Of a stretch of DNA of 44,461 bases, positions 22,023-32,275 are shown one piece after another. The stretch is taken from positions 1-44,461 of the forward strand of contig NZ_JAELUG010000050.1 in NCBI RefSeq assembly GCF_016429255.1. The letters run 5' to 3'. How positions within the stretch are numbered: position 1 is the first letter of the stretch; every line of letters begins with the position of its first letter. The translations under genes and the position numbers were made by a program. Source of the DNA: Rhizobium sp. ASV8 (GTDB lineage Bacteria > Pseudomonadota > Alphaproteobacteria > Rhizobiales > Rhizobiaceae). The notes under the pieces are model-generated. The model was not told the DNA's origin and searched no databases. It saw only the letters and a list, made by a program, of their open reading frames with translations.

Positions 22023-23375
22023 ATGTCTAAACTTAAAAACTGCATTTCGGCTGCAGCAGCCGGTGTCATGAGCGTAGCGCTGGCCCTGCCTGCTGCTGCT
22101 GCTCCGACCAAGTTCGATTTCTGGTTTGGCCTGTCGGGCGACCTGGAACGTGTCGTCCAGACGCTGTGCAAGAACTTCAACGATTCCCAGAAGGACTACG
22201 AAGTATCGTGCGTCAGCCAGGGCAACTACGATGCCGCCCTGCAGAACACCATTGCCGCTTTCCGCGCCGGCAAGCAGCCGACCATCGTTCAGGTCTATGA
22301 CGTCGGCACCGCCACGATGATGCTTTCGGGCGCCTACCATCCGGTCAGCAAGCTGATGTCCGAGAACGGCTACAAGGTCGACTGGAACGACTACTTCCCC
22401 GGCATCGCCCGCTATTACGCAACGTCGAAGGGCGAGTTGCTCTCCTTCCCGTTCAACTCCTCGACCGCCCTGCTCTACTGGAACAAGGACGCGTTCGCCA
22501 AGATCGGCAAGACTGCCGCTCCGAAGACCTGGGAAGAAGCAGCCGAAGACATGAAGGCGCTGAAGGGCGCCGGCTACGAATGCCCGATGGCCATCAACAT
22601 CTCCGCCAACGAAAGCTGGCAGTTGATGGAGCAGTTCTCCGCCATTCACGATCAGCCGGTTGCCACCAAGAACAACGGCTATGACGGCCTCGACGCTCGT
22701 CTGACGGTCAACAAGACCAAGTTCGTCAAATATGTCACCGACCTCAAGAGCTGGTACGACCAGGGCTTCGTCAAGATCAAGTCCAAGGACCTCGGTCAGG
22801 ACATGGTTCAGGCCTTTGCTTCTGGCGATTGCCAGATGATCATGACCTCGGTCGGCGACCATGGCACGGTTACCAAGACCCAGAAGGCCGGCATGAACTG
22901 GGATGTAGCCGAACTTCCGGTATACGCCGGCACCGAGCGCAAGAATTCGCTCGTCGGCGGCGCATCGCTCTGGGTTCTCTCCGGCAAGTCGGCTGGCGAA
23001 TATAAGGGCGCAGCAGCATTCCTCGACTTCATCGGCAAGCCTGAAACCGCTCTCTTCTGGTCGACCAACACCGGCTACATCCCGGTGAAGAAGTCCGGCT
23101 TCGACTTCATGAAGTCCTCCGGTTTCTACGACAAGGCTCCCTATAAGGGCCGCGAAGTCGCTATCGCCAGCTTGACCGCTTCCGAGCCGACCCCGATCAC
23201 CCGCGGCGTCCGCCTCGGCAACTTCACGCAGATCCGCGCTGAATTCGGCAATCAGATGCAGGCCATTTTCGCGAACAAGGTCGGCGTCCAGGAAGGCATC
23301 GACAACCTCGTCAAGAACAGCGACGTGGTCCTTGAGCGCTTTGAAGCCACCTACAAGGGCAAGCAGCTGCCATAA
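22023..23375 (+). CDS. ugpB: sn-Glycerol-3-phosphate-binding periplasmic protein
   Basis: The 450-residue protein has a signal peptide (about 1-26, AAAGVMSVALALPAAAA) and then the extracellular solute-binding fold of family 1. Features of UgpB include F-W-F-G-L-S-G-D-L near the start, QPTIVQVYDVGTATMM, FPFNSSTALLYWNKDAF and MIMTSVGDHGTV. The C-terminal part has NTGYIPVKKSGF. It captures sn-glycerol-3-phosphate and its diesters for the UgpAE channel. The ribosome-binding site is GGAAATAGGG. ugpA and ugpE follow on the same strand, with a strong hairpin after ugpB that could raise its output relative to the permeases. It is normally induced under phosphate starvation. Confidence 0.92.
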   Translation: MSKLKNCISAAAAGVMSVALALPAAAAPTKFDFWFGLSGDLERVVQTLCKNFNDSQKDYEVSCVSQGNYDAALQNTIAAFRAGKQPTIVQVYDVGTATMMLSGAYHPVSKLMSENGYKVDWNDYFPGIARYYATSKGELLSFPFNSSTALLYWNKDAFAKIGKTAAPKTWEEAAEDMKALKGAGYECPMAINISANESWQLMEQFSAIHDQPVATKNNGYDGLDARLTVNKTKFVKYVTDLKSWYDQGFVKIKSKDLGQDMVQAFASGDCQMIMTSVGDHGTVTKTQKAGMNWDVAELPVYAGTERKNSLVGGASLWVLSGKSAGEYKGAAAFLDFIGKPETALFWSTNTGYIPVKKSGFDFMKSSGFYDKAPYKGREVAIASLTASEPTPITRGVRLGNFTQIRAEFGNQMQAIFANKVGVQEGIDNLVKNSDVVLERFEATYKGKQLP

Positions 23376-23398
23376 GCAGCGCAGCTCATGACAAACAG

Positions 23399-23424
23399 CG
23401 TCCGCCGGGATTTCCCGGCGGACG
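23399..23424 (+). promoter_or_regulatory. Intercistronic hairpin between ugpB and ugpA
   Basis: A perfect 11-bp stem CGTCCGCCGGG/CCCGGCGGACG has loop ATTT and no T tract. It probably stabilises the ugpB end of the transcript and limits ugpA expression, as in many binding-protein operons. Confidence 0.7.
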
Positions 23425-23473
23425 TTCGTTATGAGAACCCTTGTGGCATCGCGATACCAAGCCGGAAGAGACC

Positions 23474-24358
23474 ATGGAAAAACGTATAACTTTCAGCAAA
23501 TGGAGCGTTGGCATTCTGTTCGCAGTGCCGCAGCTGCTCCTCATCTTCACCTTTTTCTATTGGCCTGCCGGTCAGGCGGTCTTCTGGTCGTTGACCCTGC
23601 AGCAGCCCTGGGGCGGCGGCAATATCTGGGTCGGGCTCGATAATTTCAAAGCCATCCTCGCGAGTTCCGACTACTGGAATTCGGTGACGATCAGCATCAT
23701 TTTCGCCGCCATCAGCACCAGCATTTCCATGGGAGGCGGCCTCATACTAGCAGCCTTGACCGATCGACAGCTGCGCGGTTCGAAAATCTACCGCGTGGTG
23801 CTGATCTGGCCCTATGGCATCGCAGCGCCCGCGGCGGCGATGGCTTTCCGCTTCATTCTGGCACCGGAAGCCGGCCTTATCGCCGTCGTCAATCAATGGT
23901 GGCCGGGAATCTGGGATCCGGGTCTCGACGGCAATGCCGCCATGGCTTGCATCATCGCCGCCTTCTCGTGGAAATATATCGGCTATAGCTTCATCTTTTT
24001 CCTTGCGGCTTTCCAGGGCATCCCGCGCTCGCTGATAGAAGCTGCTGCCATGGACGGTTCCAGCGTGCTGCGCCGCTTCTGGGACATCCAGTTTCCGTTG
24101 ATCACGCCGACGATCTTCTTCCTGCTGGTCATCAACATCACCGAGAGCTTTCAGGATTCGTTCGGTATCGTCGACATCATGACGTCAGGCGGGCCGCACA
24201 ACTCGACCAATCTCATGGTCTACAAGATCTATTCCGACGGTTTCAAAGGCCTCGATTTTTCCGGTGCGGCCGCACAGAGCATCGTTCTGATGCTGCTGAT
24301 CGTCCTGCTTACCATTTTCCAGTTCCGCTTCATCGAGCGGCGCGTGCATTACCGTTGA
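23474..24358 (+). CDS. ugpA: Glycerol-3-phosphate ABC transporter permease UgpA
   Basis: The 294-residue protein starts at ATG 23474 (M-E-K-R-I-T-F-S-K-W), preferred over the longer frame from 23441. It has six transmembrane segments of the binding-protein-dependent permease type. The EAA loop, which docks on the ATPase, reads E-A-A-A-M-D-G-S-S-V-L-R-R-F-W-D-I-Q-F-P near residues 195-215. It pairs with UgpE to form the channel. The stop lies 7 bp before the ugpE start. Confidence 0.92.
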   Translation: MEKRITFSKWSVGILFAVPQLLLIFTFFYWPAGQAVFWSLTLQQPWGGGNIWVGLDNFKAILASSDYWNSVTISIIFAAISTSISMGGGLILAALTDRQLRGSKIYRVVLIWPYGIAAPAAAMAFRFILAPEAGLIAVVNQWWPGIWDPGLDGNAAMACIIAAFSWKYIGYSFIFFLAAFQGIPRSLIEAAAMDGSSVLRRFWDIQFPLITPTIFFLLVINITESFQDSFGIVDIMTSGGPHNSTNLMVYKIYSDGFKGLDFSGAAAQSIVLMLLIVLLTIFQFRFIERRVHYR

Positions 24359-24365
24359 GGCTGAC

Positions 24366-25280
24366 ATGGTCGAGCGCACACCCATCCTTAATTTCTTCAC
24401 CCATCTCATCCTGTTCATAGGCTTCGTGATGGCCGTGGGGCCGTTGGCCATCGTGGCCGTCGCCGCATCGCACAATCTGGCCGACGTCAACAAAGTGCCG
24501 ATGTCGTTGATCCCAGGCTCGGACTTCTGGATAAACATGAAGACGGCCTGGACCACTGCCAATCTCGGCCCCAAGCTGCTGAACAGCCTGATCTTCGCCA
24601 CCGGCGTGGCAGCTGGAAAGGTGATCATTTCGGCGATAACAGCCTTTTCCCTGGTCTATTTCCGCTTTCCCGGTCGCCACTTCATCTTCTGGCTGATTTT
24701 CATCACACTGATGCTGCCGCTCGAGGTGCGTATCGTGCCGACCTATGCGGTCGCAGCAAACGTTCTGTCGCCCTATCAGGGGCTTCTCGACGTCACAGGT
24801 ATCAGCTGGCTCATCGAGAAGGTTACAGGTGTTGAAGTCGCGCTGAACCTCGGGCTACTCAACTCTTCGATCGGCTTGATCCTGCCATTGGTCGCGACGG
24901 CGACGGGCACCTTCCTTTATCGTCAGTTCTTCCTGACGATCCCGGACGAGCTGACAGAGGCAGCGCGTATGGACGGCGCTGGAGCACTGCGCTTCTTCAT
25001 CGACATCCTGCTGCCGCTGTCGCGCACCAACATGGCGGCACTCGGCACCATCATGTTCCTCTGGGCATGGAACCAATATCTCTGGCCGCTGCTGGTCACC
25101 ACCGATCCGGCTCACGTGACGGCGGTGCACGAACTGAAGTCGCTCATCCCCAACTTTGGTGGCCTTCCGGAATGGCATATCGCCATGGCCGGCACGCTGA
25201 TCATCATGCTGCCTCCGCTCGCTGTCGTCGTGCTGATGCAGCGTTGGGTCGTTCGCGGCATGATCGCCACTGAGAAGTGA
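24366..25280 (+). CDS. ugpE: Glycerol-3-phosphate ABC transporter permease UgpE
   Basis: The 304-residue protein has six membrane segments and the EAA motif T-E-A-A-R-M-D-G-A-G-A-L-R-F-F-I-D-I-L-L-P (about 200-220). It is typical of the second permease, whose C-terminus is M-Q-R-W-V-V-R-G-M. It is about 20 residues longer than E. coli UgpE, with an extended loop near DVTGISWLIEKVTGVEV. It is the last gene of the plus-strand run, closed by a terminator at 25288. The ATPase gene is not downstream but inverted beyond it. Confidence 0.92.
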   Translation: MVERTPILNFFTHLILFIGFVMAVGPLAIVAVAASHNLADVNKVPMSLIPGSDFWINMKTAWTTANLGPKLLNSLIFATGVAAGKVIISAITAFSLVYFRFPGRHFIFWLIFITLMLPLEVRIVPTYAVAANVLSPYQGLLDVTGISWLIEKVTGVEVALNLGLLNSSIGLILPLVATATGTFLYRQFFLTIPDELTEAARMDGAGALRFFIDILLPLSRTNMAALGTIMFLWAWNQYLWPLLVTTDPAHVTAVHELKSLIPNFGGLPEWHIAMAGTLIIMLPPLAVVVLMQRWVVRGMIATEK

Positions 25281-25287
25281 TCGAATA

Positions 25288-25324
25288 GCCTGCCGCACCC
25301 ATCGAACGGAGCGGCAGGCATTTT
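25288..25324 (+). terminator. Terminator of ugpBAE
   Basis: GCCTGCCGC (25288-25296) pairs perfectly with GCGGCAGGC (25311-25319), followed by A and TTTT, just after the ugpE stop. Confidence 0.8.
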
Positions 25325-25561
25325 GCGGGCGTACCTCGGCACGTGCCGACCATGTCTCGTTGCTCGAGCATCCCTCGATAGGGATAGCCGCAACTGAAGC
25401 CGCTCTGGCCAAGCTCCTTGCCTAGACGGCGGCCAGCTTCCTGCAAGACTTCGTTTTCAGACCTATTGCCGCCACGAGCCATATGACGTCGAGCGTCTGT
25501 GTGCTGCGCCCTTCCGATCGGCTTTAAGCCGTCAACGTCAAACCTTCTCGTGCGCACAAAC
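25325..25561. other. Spacer between convergent ugp transcripts
   Basis: I find no supported gene or repeat between the two terminators of the ugpBAE and ugpC transcripts. Confidence 0.5.
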
Positions 25562-25593
25562 AAAAAAGCCCGGAAATCGTGAGACTTCCGGGC
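25562..25593 (-). terminator. Terminator of ugpC
   Basis: Read on minus, GCCCGGAA/TTCCGGGC (arms 25586-25593 and 25568-25575) is followed by T6 (25562-25567), about 30 bp after the ugpC stop. Confidence 0.85.
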
Positions 25594-25622
25594 GCACCTG
25601 CTGAAAATTGATGTTTGAAATT

Positions 25623-26735
<1,113 letters not shown>

Positions 26736-26797
26736 TTCAATCTTCCCCGTCTGTCAATTCTGGGCATGTCAATCGGGTGGACTGCTAGCGAATTTGC

Positions 26798-26815
26798 ATT
26801 ACAGAACAGTGACAA
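26798..26815 (-). promoter_or_regulatory. Candidate PHO box upstream of ugpC
   Basis: Read on minus, TTGTCAC-TGTT-CTGTAAT fits the rhizobial PHO box (CTGTCAT-N4-CTGTCAT) at 5 of 7 and 6 of 7 half-site positions with the correct 11-bp period. It lies 63 bp upstream of the ugpC start. PhoB control of ugp genes is established in rhizobia, but this site is inferred. Confidence 0.5.
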
Positions 26816-26982
26816 GGATGCCTTATATCACAAGCGACATTCAGATTTCCTCACGGGAGTTGCGTCTAGGGTTTTCTTATAAAACGCTCGGTAGTGGAAC
26901 CATTTGAAGACAAGCGCCGTATAGGGGCTCAGGCGGCGAAAAAGCCCATGAACAAGCACAGGACGAGCGAACAGCCAGGATC

Positions 26983-28440
26983 ATGACGACATCGAAGAAA
27001 GAGCCTCAACCGGTCCTGCTGTGGTTTCGCAAGGATCTGCGCCTCGACGACAATCACGCCCTGCATGCCGCAGCGACATCGGGCCGCCCGGTAATCCCGG
27101 TCTATATTCGCGAGCCGGAAGCAAAGGGCTGCGGGTCGCTCGGTGCAGCGCAGGAATGGTGGCTGCATCATTCGCTCGCGGCCTTGCGGGAAGGCCTCGC
27201 CGCGCTCGAAAGCAAGCTCATCCTTCGGCGGGGCGATGCGTTGACAGTGCTCGACGCGCTTCTCATCGAGACCGGTGCGGAAGCCGTCGTCTGGAATAGG
27301 CGATACGACCCGGCCGGCATAGCGGTGGACACAGAGATCAAGACAGCGCTGCGGAACAAGGGCATCGAGGCCAGCAGCTTTGCCGGCCAGCTGCTGCACG
27401 AGCCGCAGCGGCTACGTACGGGTGCCGGCACCCCGTACAGGACCTACACGCCGTTCTGGCGGGCGCTGGAGCAATCCGGTGAGCTGCCCTTCCCCATCGA
27501 CCCACCCACGAGCCTTGCCACGCCCCAGAGCTGGCCGCAGTCGGATACGCTCACCTCCTGGTCATTGCTCCCCTCAAAGCCGAATTGGGCATCCGACTTC
27601 CCCGATATGTGGACGCCTGGCGAGGATGCCGCGCGTGAAAAGCTCGAGGATTTCATCGATGGCGCAATCGATGGCTATGCGGTCGACCGCGATTTTCCGG
27701 ACAAGCCGGCAACCTCGCTGCTCTCGCCGCATCTGGCGCTCGGCGAGATTTCACCGGCCCGCATATGGCATGCGACGCGCGGCCTCTCCGGCAAGGTCCC
27801 CACCGAGAATATCGTTCGTTTTCGCAAGGAGCTCGCCTGGCGCGAATTCTGCTACCATCAGCTCTTCCAGTTCCCGAAACTGAACTCCGCCAACTGGAGC
27901 GACCGCTACGACGATTTTCCATGGCGCGAGGATGCCAAGCTGTTCGACAGCTGGCGGCGCGGGCAGACGGGTTATCCGATCGTCGATGCCGGCATGCGGC
28001 AGCTCTGGCGCCACGGCTGGATGCACAATCGCGTCCGCATGATCGTCGCATCGTTCCTGATCAAGGATCTGTTGATCGACTGGCGCGAAGGAGAGGCCTG
28101 GTTCCGCGATACGCTTGTCGACGCCGACCCGGCGGCCAACGCCGCGAACTGGCAATGGGTGGCAGGCTCCGGCGCCGACGCCTCGCCCTTCTTCCGGATC
28201 TTCAATCCTGTGCTGCAAGGCGAGAAGTTCGATCCGCATGGCGGCTACGTCCGAGCCTTCGTGCCTGAACTTGCGGGGCTCGACGGCAAATATATCCATC
28301 GACCATTCGAGGCGCCGGACGGTGTGCTCAAGCGCGCCGGTATCGAACTCGGCGAGCATTACCCTCGCCCGATCGTCGATCATGCTGTTGCCCGCCAACG
28401 TGCGCTCGATGCGCACGCGTCGCTGAAACGTGATGAATAG
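26983..28440 (+). CDS. phrB: Deoxyribodipyrimidine photolyase
   Basis: The 485-residue enzyme has the N-terminal alpha/beta antenna-binding domain (L-L-W-F-R-K-D-L-R-L-D-D-N) and the C-terminal FAD domain. The FAD domain includes F-R-K-E-L-A-W-R-E-F-C-Y-H, then T-G-Y-P-I-V-D-A-G-M-R-Q-L-W-R-H-G-W-M-H-N-R-V-R-M and W-Q-W-V-A-G-S-G-A-D-A, all diagnostic of class I CPD photolyases. It uses blue light to split cyclobutane pyrimidine dimers. Its stop lies three bases before the stop of the opposing gene, so the two transcripts converge. Confidence 0.95.
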   Translation: MTTSKKEPQPVLLWFRKDLRLDDNHALHAAATSGRPVIPVYIREPEAKGCGSLGAAQEWWLHHSLAALREGLAALESKLILRRGDALTVLDALLIETGAEAVVWNRRYDPAGIAVDTEIKTALRNKGIEASSFAGQLLHEPQRLRTGAGTPYRTYTPFWRALEQSGELPFPIDPPTSLATPQSWPQSDTLTSWSLLPSKPNWASDFPDMWTPGEDAAREKLEDFIDGAIDGYAVDRDFPDKPATSLLSPHLALGEISPARIWHATRGLSGKVPTENIVRFRKELAWREFCYHQLFQFPKLNSANWSDRYDDFPWREDAKLFDSWRRGQTGYPIVDAGMRQLWRHGWMHNRVRMIVASFLIKDLLIDWREGEAWFRDTLVDADPAANAANWQWVAGSGADASPFFRIFNPVLQGEKFDPHGGYVRAFVPELAGLDGKYIHRPFEAPDGVLKRAGIELGEHYPRPIVDHAVARQRALDAHASLKRDE

Positions 28441-28443
28441 ACC

Positions 28444-29274
28444 CTATTCCGCCGGATGCGGGGTCGCCCGCGTTCCGACGGTCCGGCGCTTGTGGCGGTT
28501 GCCGAGAAAATATCCAAGCATTCGGAAATAGAGGCTATAGGGCAAAAGCTTCATCAGCTTCGCCCGATAGACCATGCCTTTCGGGAAGCTGATGTCGAAG
28601 GCCGATGATTTCAACCCCGCAGCGATCGCATCCGCCGCCTGCTGCGCCGATAGGATGTCAGGCATTTCGAACTTGTTGTTCGCGGTCAGCGGCGTATCGA
28701 CATAACCGGGAGTGACGAGCTGGACATGGATACCCATGCGCTCCAGCTCGAAATTCAGGCTTTCGGCCATATTGATGAGAGCGGCCTTGCTGGCCCCGTA
28801 GGCGGCCGCACCGGGCAGGCCGCCATAACCGGCCAGGGAAGATACGAACGCGATCTGGCCATGGCCTCTGGCCCGCATATGGCGCACCGCAGGAACGAGA
28901 CAATTGACCACGCCGTGAAGATTGACGGCGAAGCTGCGTTCGAACACCTCGTGATTGAGATCCTCACCACGTGCCGGCAGATAGATACCAGCGTTCAGAA
29001 CCGCCAGGGCAACTGGACCATGCTGGTATTCGATGGCCGCGACGGTGTGTTCCATGTCCTCGGCGTCGGTGACGTCGCCATCGAGCACGATGATACTGCC
29101 TGCAAGCGGAGCAGCTTCGGCCTGCAGAGCCAGGAGCTTGTCGTGGCTGCGGGCCGTAACGGCGACCTTGTAGCCCTCCTCGGCCAGCTTCAGCGCGAGC
29201 GCGCGGCCGATACCGGAACTGGCGCCGGTGATCCAGACGACTCCGTGTTCAGGACGTGCGATGAACGGGCTCAT
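28444..29274 (-). CDS. Short-chain dehydrogenase/reductase
   Basis: The 276-residue protein starts at ATG 29274 with AAGGAGA upstream. It has the Rossmann motif TGASSGIG (16-23), N-A-G at about 94-96 and catalytic Ser146, Tyr159 and Lys163 (Y-G-A-S-K). Its C-terminal extension (about 230-276, FPKGMVYRAKLMKLLPYSLYFRMLGYFLGN) is hydrophobic and basic, as in membrane-associated SDRs that act on lipophilic substrates. The substrate is unknown. It converges with photolyase, a neighbour found in several Proteobacteria together with photoprotection genes. Confidence 0.88.
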   Translation of the reverse strand: MSPFIARPEHGVVWITGASSGIGRALALKLAEEGYKVAVTARSHDKLLALQAEAAPLAGSIIVLDGDVTDAEDMEHTVAAIEYQHGPVALAVLNAGIYLPARGEDLNHEVFERSFAVNLHGVVNCLVPAVRHMRARGHGQIAFVSSLAGYGGLPGAAAYGASKAALINMAESLNFELERMGIHVQLVTPGYVDTPLTANNKFEMPDILSAQQAADAIAAGLKSSAFDISFPKGMVYRAKLMKLLPYSLYFRMLGYFLGNRHKRRTVGTRATPHPAE

Positions 29275-29568
29275 GGCTCTTCTCCTTGGATGGCGGCCGT
29301 CGAAATCACACGCTTGAACCGCGGCCCTCCGTAGCATTTTAGAGATAGCGCATCATTGTGGCCTCTTTCGGCCGTTTTGCCGATCGCTCGCCGAAATAGA
29401 CGTCACCAGTCGGAGACTTTCAGTTTCAGCGAACGCTCCGCTGAACCAGGCCTCCCAAGTTGAATTTTGCCGAGTGAACAAAGAGCGGGGAACAGAATTT
29501 CTTGCCTATGCAGCCTTGTGAAGGGAAAAGACCGTTCTTACAGTAGTTGCGAACAGAAGGCAGATTCC

Positions 29569-30609
29569 ATGAGCGTCCATCCGTCCGTCCTCGAAGCAAT
29601 TGGCAATACGCCGCTGATCAAGCTCAAGGGCGCCTCCGAGGCGACGGGCTCGACCATTCTCGGCAAGGCCGAGTTTCTGAATCCCGGTCAATCGGTCAAG
29701 GATCGCGCCGCGCTCTACATCATCCGCGACGCCGAAAAGAAAGGTCTGCTGAGGCCCGGCGGCGTCATCGTCGAGGGAACTGCGGGCAATACCGGCATCG
29801 GCCTGACACTGGTTGCCAAGGCGCTTGGCTATCGCACGGTCATCGTCATTCCTGAAACCCAGAGCCAGGAAAAGAAGGACGCGCTGAAGCTGCTTGGCGC
29901 CGAGCTAGTCGAAGTTCCAGCCGTTCCTTACAAGAACCCGAACAACTATGTGAAGGTTTCCGGCCGGCTTGCCGAACAGCTGGCCAAGACCGAGCCGAAC
30001 GGCGCGATCTGGGCAAACCAATTCGACAACATCGCCAACCGCCAGGCACATATCGAGACGACCGCCAAGGAAATCTGGGACGATACGAATGGCAAGGTCG
30101 ATGGCTTCATTTGCTCTGTCGGCTCCGGCGGTACGCTGGCGGGTGTGGCCATGGGCCTGCATGCCTTCAACAAGGGCATCAAGATCGGTATTGCCGATCC
30201 TGAAGGTGCCGCGCTCTACGAGTTCTACAAGAACGGCGAGCTGAAATCCTCGGGCTCCTCAATCACCGAGGGCATCGGCCAGGGCCGCGTGACCGCGAAC
30301 CTCGAAGGCTTTACGCCTGATTACGCCTACCAGATCACGGATGCGGAAGCCCTTCCCTATGTCTTCGATCTGGTCGAACATGAGGGCCTGTGCCTCGGCG
30401 GCTCTACAGCCATCAACATCGCCGGTGCAGTCCGCCTGGCGCGGGATCTCGGGCCGGGACATACGATCGTGACCATCCTGTGCGATTACGGCAATCGCTA
30501 TCAGTCGAAGCTCTTCAATCGCGACTTCCTGAAATCCAAGGGACTGCCGCTGCCGTCCTACCTTGAAAAGCGGACGGATATTTCCGTCCCGTATGAAACC
30601 ATAGCGTGA
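29569..30609 (+). CDS. cysK: Cysteine synthase (O-acetylserine sulfhydrylase type)
   Basis: The 346-residue protein starts at ATG 29569 (M-S-V-H-P-S-V-L-E). It has the CysK fold: N-T-P-L-I-K-L, the PLP lysine Lys44 in NPGQSVKDRAA, the substrate loop EGTAGNTGIGL, the PLP phosphate loop SVGSGGTLAGVAMG and the C-terminal H-T-I-V-T-I-L-C-D-Y-G-N-R-Y. It makes cysteine from O-acetylserine and sulfide. It is about 20 residues longer than the E. coli enzyme, and the Y-Q-S-K-L-F extension is typical of the rhizobial CysK-like group. The alanyl-tRNA editing gene starts 4 bp after its stop. Confidence 0.85.
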   Translation: MSVHPSVLEAIGNTPLIKLKGASEATGSTILGKAEFLNPGQSVKDRAALYIIRDAEKKGLLRPGGVIVEGTAGNTGIGLTLVAKALGYRTVIVIPETQSQEKKDALKLLGAELVEVPAVPYKNPNNYVKVSGRLAEQLAKTEPNGAIWANQFDNIANRQAHIETTAKEIWDDTNGKVDGFICSVGSGGTLAGVAMGLHAFNKGIKIGIADPEGAALYEFYKNGELKSSGSSITEGIGQGRVTANLEGFTPDYAYQITDAEALPYVFDLVEHEGLCLGGSTAINIAGAVRLARDLGPGHTIVTILCDYGNRYQSKLFNRDFLKSKGLPLPSYLEKRTDISVPYETIA

Positions 30610-30613
30610 TCCC

Positions 30614-31351
30614 ATGACCGTAAATGCCCTCTATCGTGACGATTTCTATCTCTCGACAGCCGAAGCTGTGGTAACGGCGATCCACGAAGACGGGGGCATC
30701 GAGCTGGACCAGACCTGCTTCTACGCCACCTCGGGCGGGCAGCCGGGCGATACGGGCTTTTTGGAGCGCGGCGACGGTTCGAAGATCATGCTCGGCCAGA
30801 CGAAGCACGGACCGATCAAGGATATCATCATCCACGTTCCGCTCGAGGGAGAACCGCTGCCCATCGTCGGCGAAAAGCTGGTGTTGCACGTCGACTGGCC
30901 GCGCCGCTACAAGCTCATGCGCATGCACACGGCCTGCCATCTGCTCTCGGTGGTCTGCTCCTACCCGATAACCGGTGCCGCAGTCGGTGAAGAGGAAAGC
31001 CGGGTCGACTTCGACATGAGCGAGACGATCGACAAGGACGAGGTGACGGCCCGCATGATGGCGCTGGTCAACGAGAACCATCCGGTTTTCGTCCAGTGGA
31101 TCACCGACGAGGAACTGATTGCCAATCCCGGCATCGTCAAATCCAAGAATGTGCGACCGCCGATTGGCCTCGGTCGCGTTAGCCTTGTCTGCATTGGCGA
31201 AGGTTCCGCCGTTGACAGCCAGCCCTGCGGCGGCACACATGTGTCCGAGACGCAGGAGGTCGGAGCGATCTACATCGCCAAGATCGAGAAGAAGGGCAAG
31301 GAAAACCGCCGATTCCGCATTCGTTTCGGCGCCCCGGCCGACGAGAATTGA
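30614..31351 (+). CDS. alaX: Alanyl-tRNA editing protein (AlaX type)
   Basis: The 245-residue protein is the free-standing editing domain of alanyl-tRNA synthetase. The Zn site is formed by His105 and His109 (MHTACH) and by Cys205 and His209 (QPCGGTH). The S-G-G-Q-P-G-D-T-G motif (about 40-48) is typical. Such proteins hydrolyse Ser or Gly mischarged onto tRNA-Ala. Four bases separate it from cysK, so it is probably co-translated. A mistranslation-control gene in a cysteine operon is a plausible guard when serine or cysteine pools shift. Confidence 0.92.
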   Translation: MTVNALYRDDFYLSTAEAVVTAIHEDGGIELDQTCFYATSGGQPGDTGFLERGDGSKIMLGQTKHGPIKDIIIHVPLEGEPLPIVGEKLVLHVDWPRRYKLMRMHTACHLLSVVCSYPITGAAVGEEESRVDFDMSETIDKDEVTARMMALVNENHPVFVQWITDEELIANPGIVKSKNVRPPIGLGRVSLVCIGEGSAVDSQPCGGTHVSETQEVGAIYIAKIEKKGKENRRFRIRFGAPADEN

Positions 31352-31417
31352 CCGGGCCGGCGCCCGTCTCCATATCTCGACATCAAGACCAATAAACTAC
31401 AGCAGGGAGAGATCATC

Positions 31418-32275
31418 ATGGCAGCGGACAAGAGCCGTTTCGTCGTATCCGCCGAGTGGCTGCAAAGCGAGCTGGGTGCCAAGGACCTGCGCATTCTCGA
31501 CGCGTCCTTCTATCTGCCGGCGCAGAAGCGCAATGCTGACGCCGAATATGCCAGTGGCCATATTCCAGGTGCCATCCGCTTCGATCAGGACAAGATAGCC
31601 GATCACTCCACCAATCTGGCACATATGGTCCCCTCGCCCGAATTCTTCGCGGCTGAAGTCGGCAGGCTCGGCATCAGCGAAACAGATCGCATCGTCGTCT
31701 ATGACGGCCCGGGCATGTTTGCCTCCCCGCGCGTCTGGTGGCTGTTCCATATCGTCATGGGCGCGCCGAATGTTTTCGTCCTCGATGGCGGCCTGGATGG
31801 CTGGAAAGCCGAAGGACGGCCGCTGGAAACGGCGGTACCGACGTTCGAACCCGCAACATTCAAGCCGACGTTCAATGGTGGCCGTGTCGTCGCTCTGGAC
31901 GAGATGCGCGGGATCGTCGACAGCGGCTCGTCGCAGATCGCCGATGCCCGCGGCGCCGGTCGCTTTGCGGCTACCGAACCGGAACCGCGCGAAGGCATGC
32001 GTTCCGGACATATGCCGGGTGCCAGGAGCCTGCCATCGGGCGTCTTCGCCACGAACGGCAAGTTCAAGTCCCTGCCGGAACTGCGTGAGACGATCGAGAA
32101 AGCGGGTATCGATCTTGAAAAGCCCGTGGTGACTACCTGCGGCTCCGGGATTACCGCCGCGATCATCACGCTGGCGCTCGAATCCCTCGGCCATGGCAGC
32201 AACAGGCTTTATGACGGCTCCTGGTCGGAATGGGGCAGCCGCGCGGATACACCCATCGTCACCGGTCAAGATTGA
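31418..32275 (+). CDS. sseA: 3-Mercaptopyruvate sulfurtransferase
   Basis: The 285-residue protein has two rhodanese domains. The first (about 1-130) is non-catalytic (HIPGAIRFD, then VVYDGPGMFASPRVWW). The second carries the catalytic Cys241 in CGSGITA, the G-S-G loop typical of SseA rather than thiosulfate sulfurtransferase. It moves sulfur from 3-mercaptopyruvate to acceptors, so it works on cysteine breakdown, opposite to the adjacent cysteine synthase. It follows alaX by 66 bp, and its stop overlaps the next start. Confidence 0.92.
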   Translation: MAADKSRFVVSAEWLQSELGAKDLRILDASFYLPAQKRNADAEYASGHIPGAIRFDQDKIADHSTNLAHMVPSPEFFAAEVGRLGISETDRIVVYDGPGMFASPRVWWLFHIVMGAPNVFVLDGGLDGWKAEGRPLETAVPTFEPATFKPTFNGGRVVALDEMRGIVDSGSSQIADARGAGRFAATEPEPREGMRSGHMPGARSLPSGVFATNGKFKSLPELRETIEKAGIDLEKPVVTTCGSGITAAIITLALESLGHGSNRLYDGSWSEWGSRADTPIVTGQD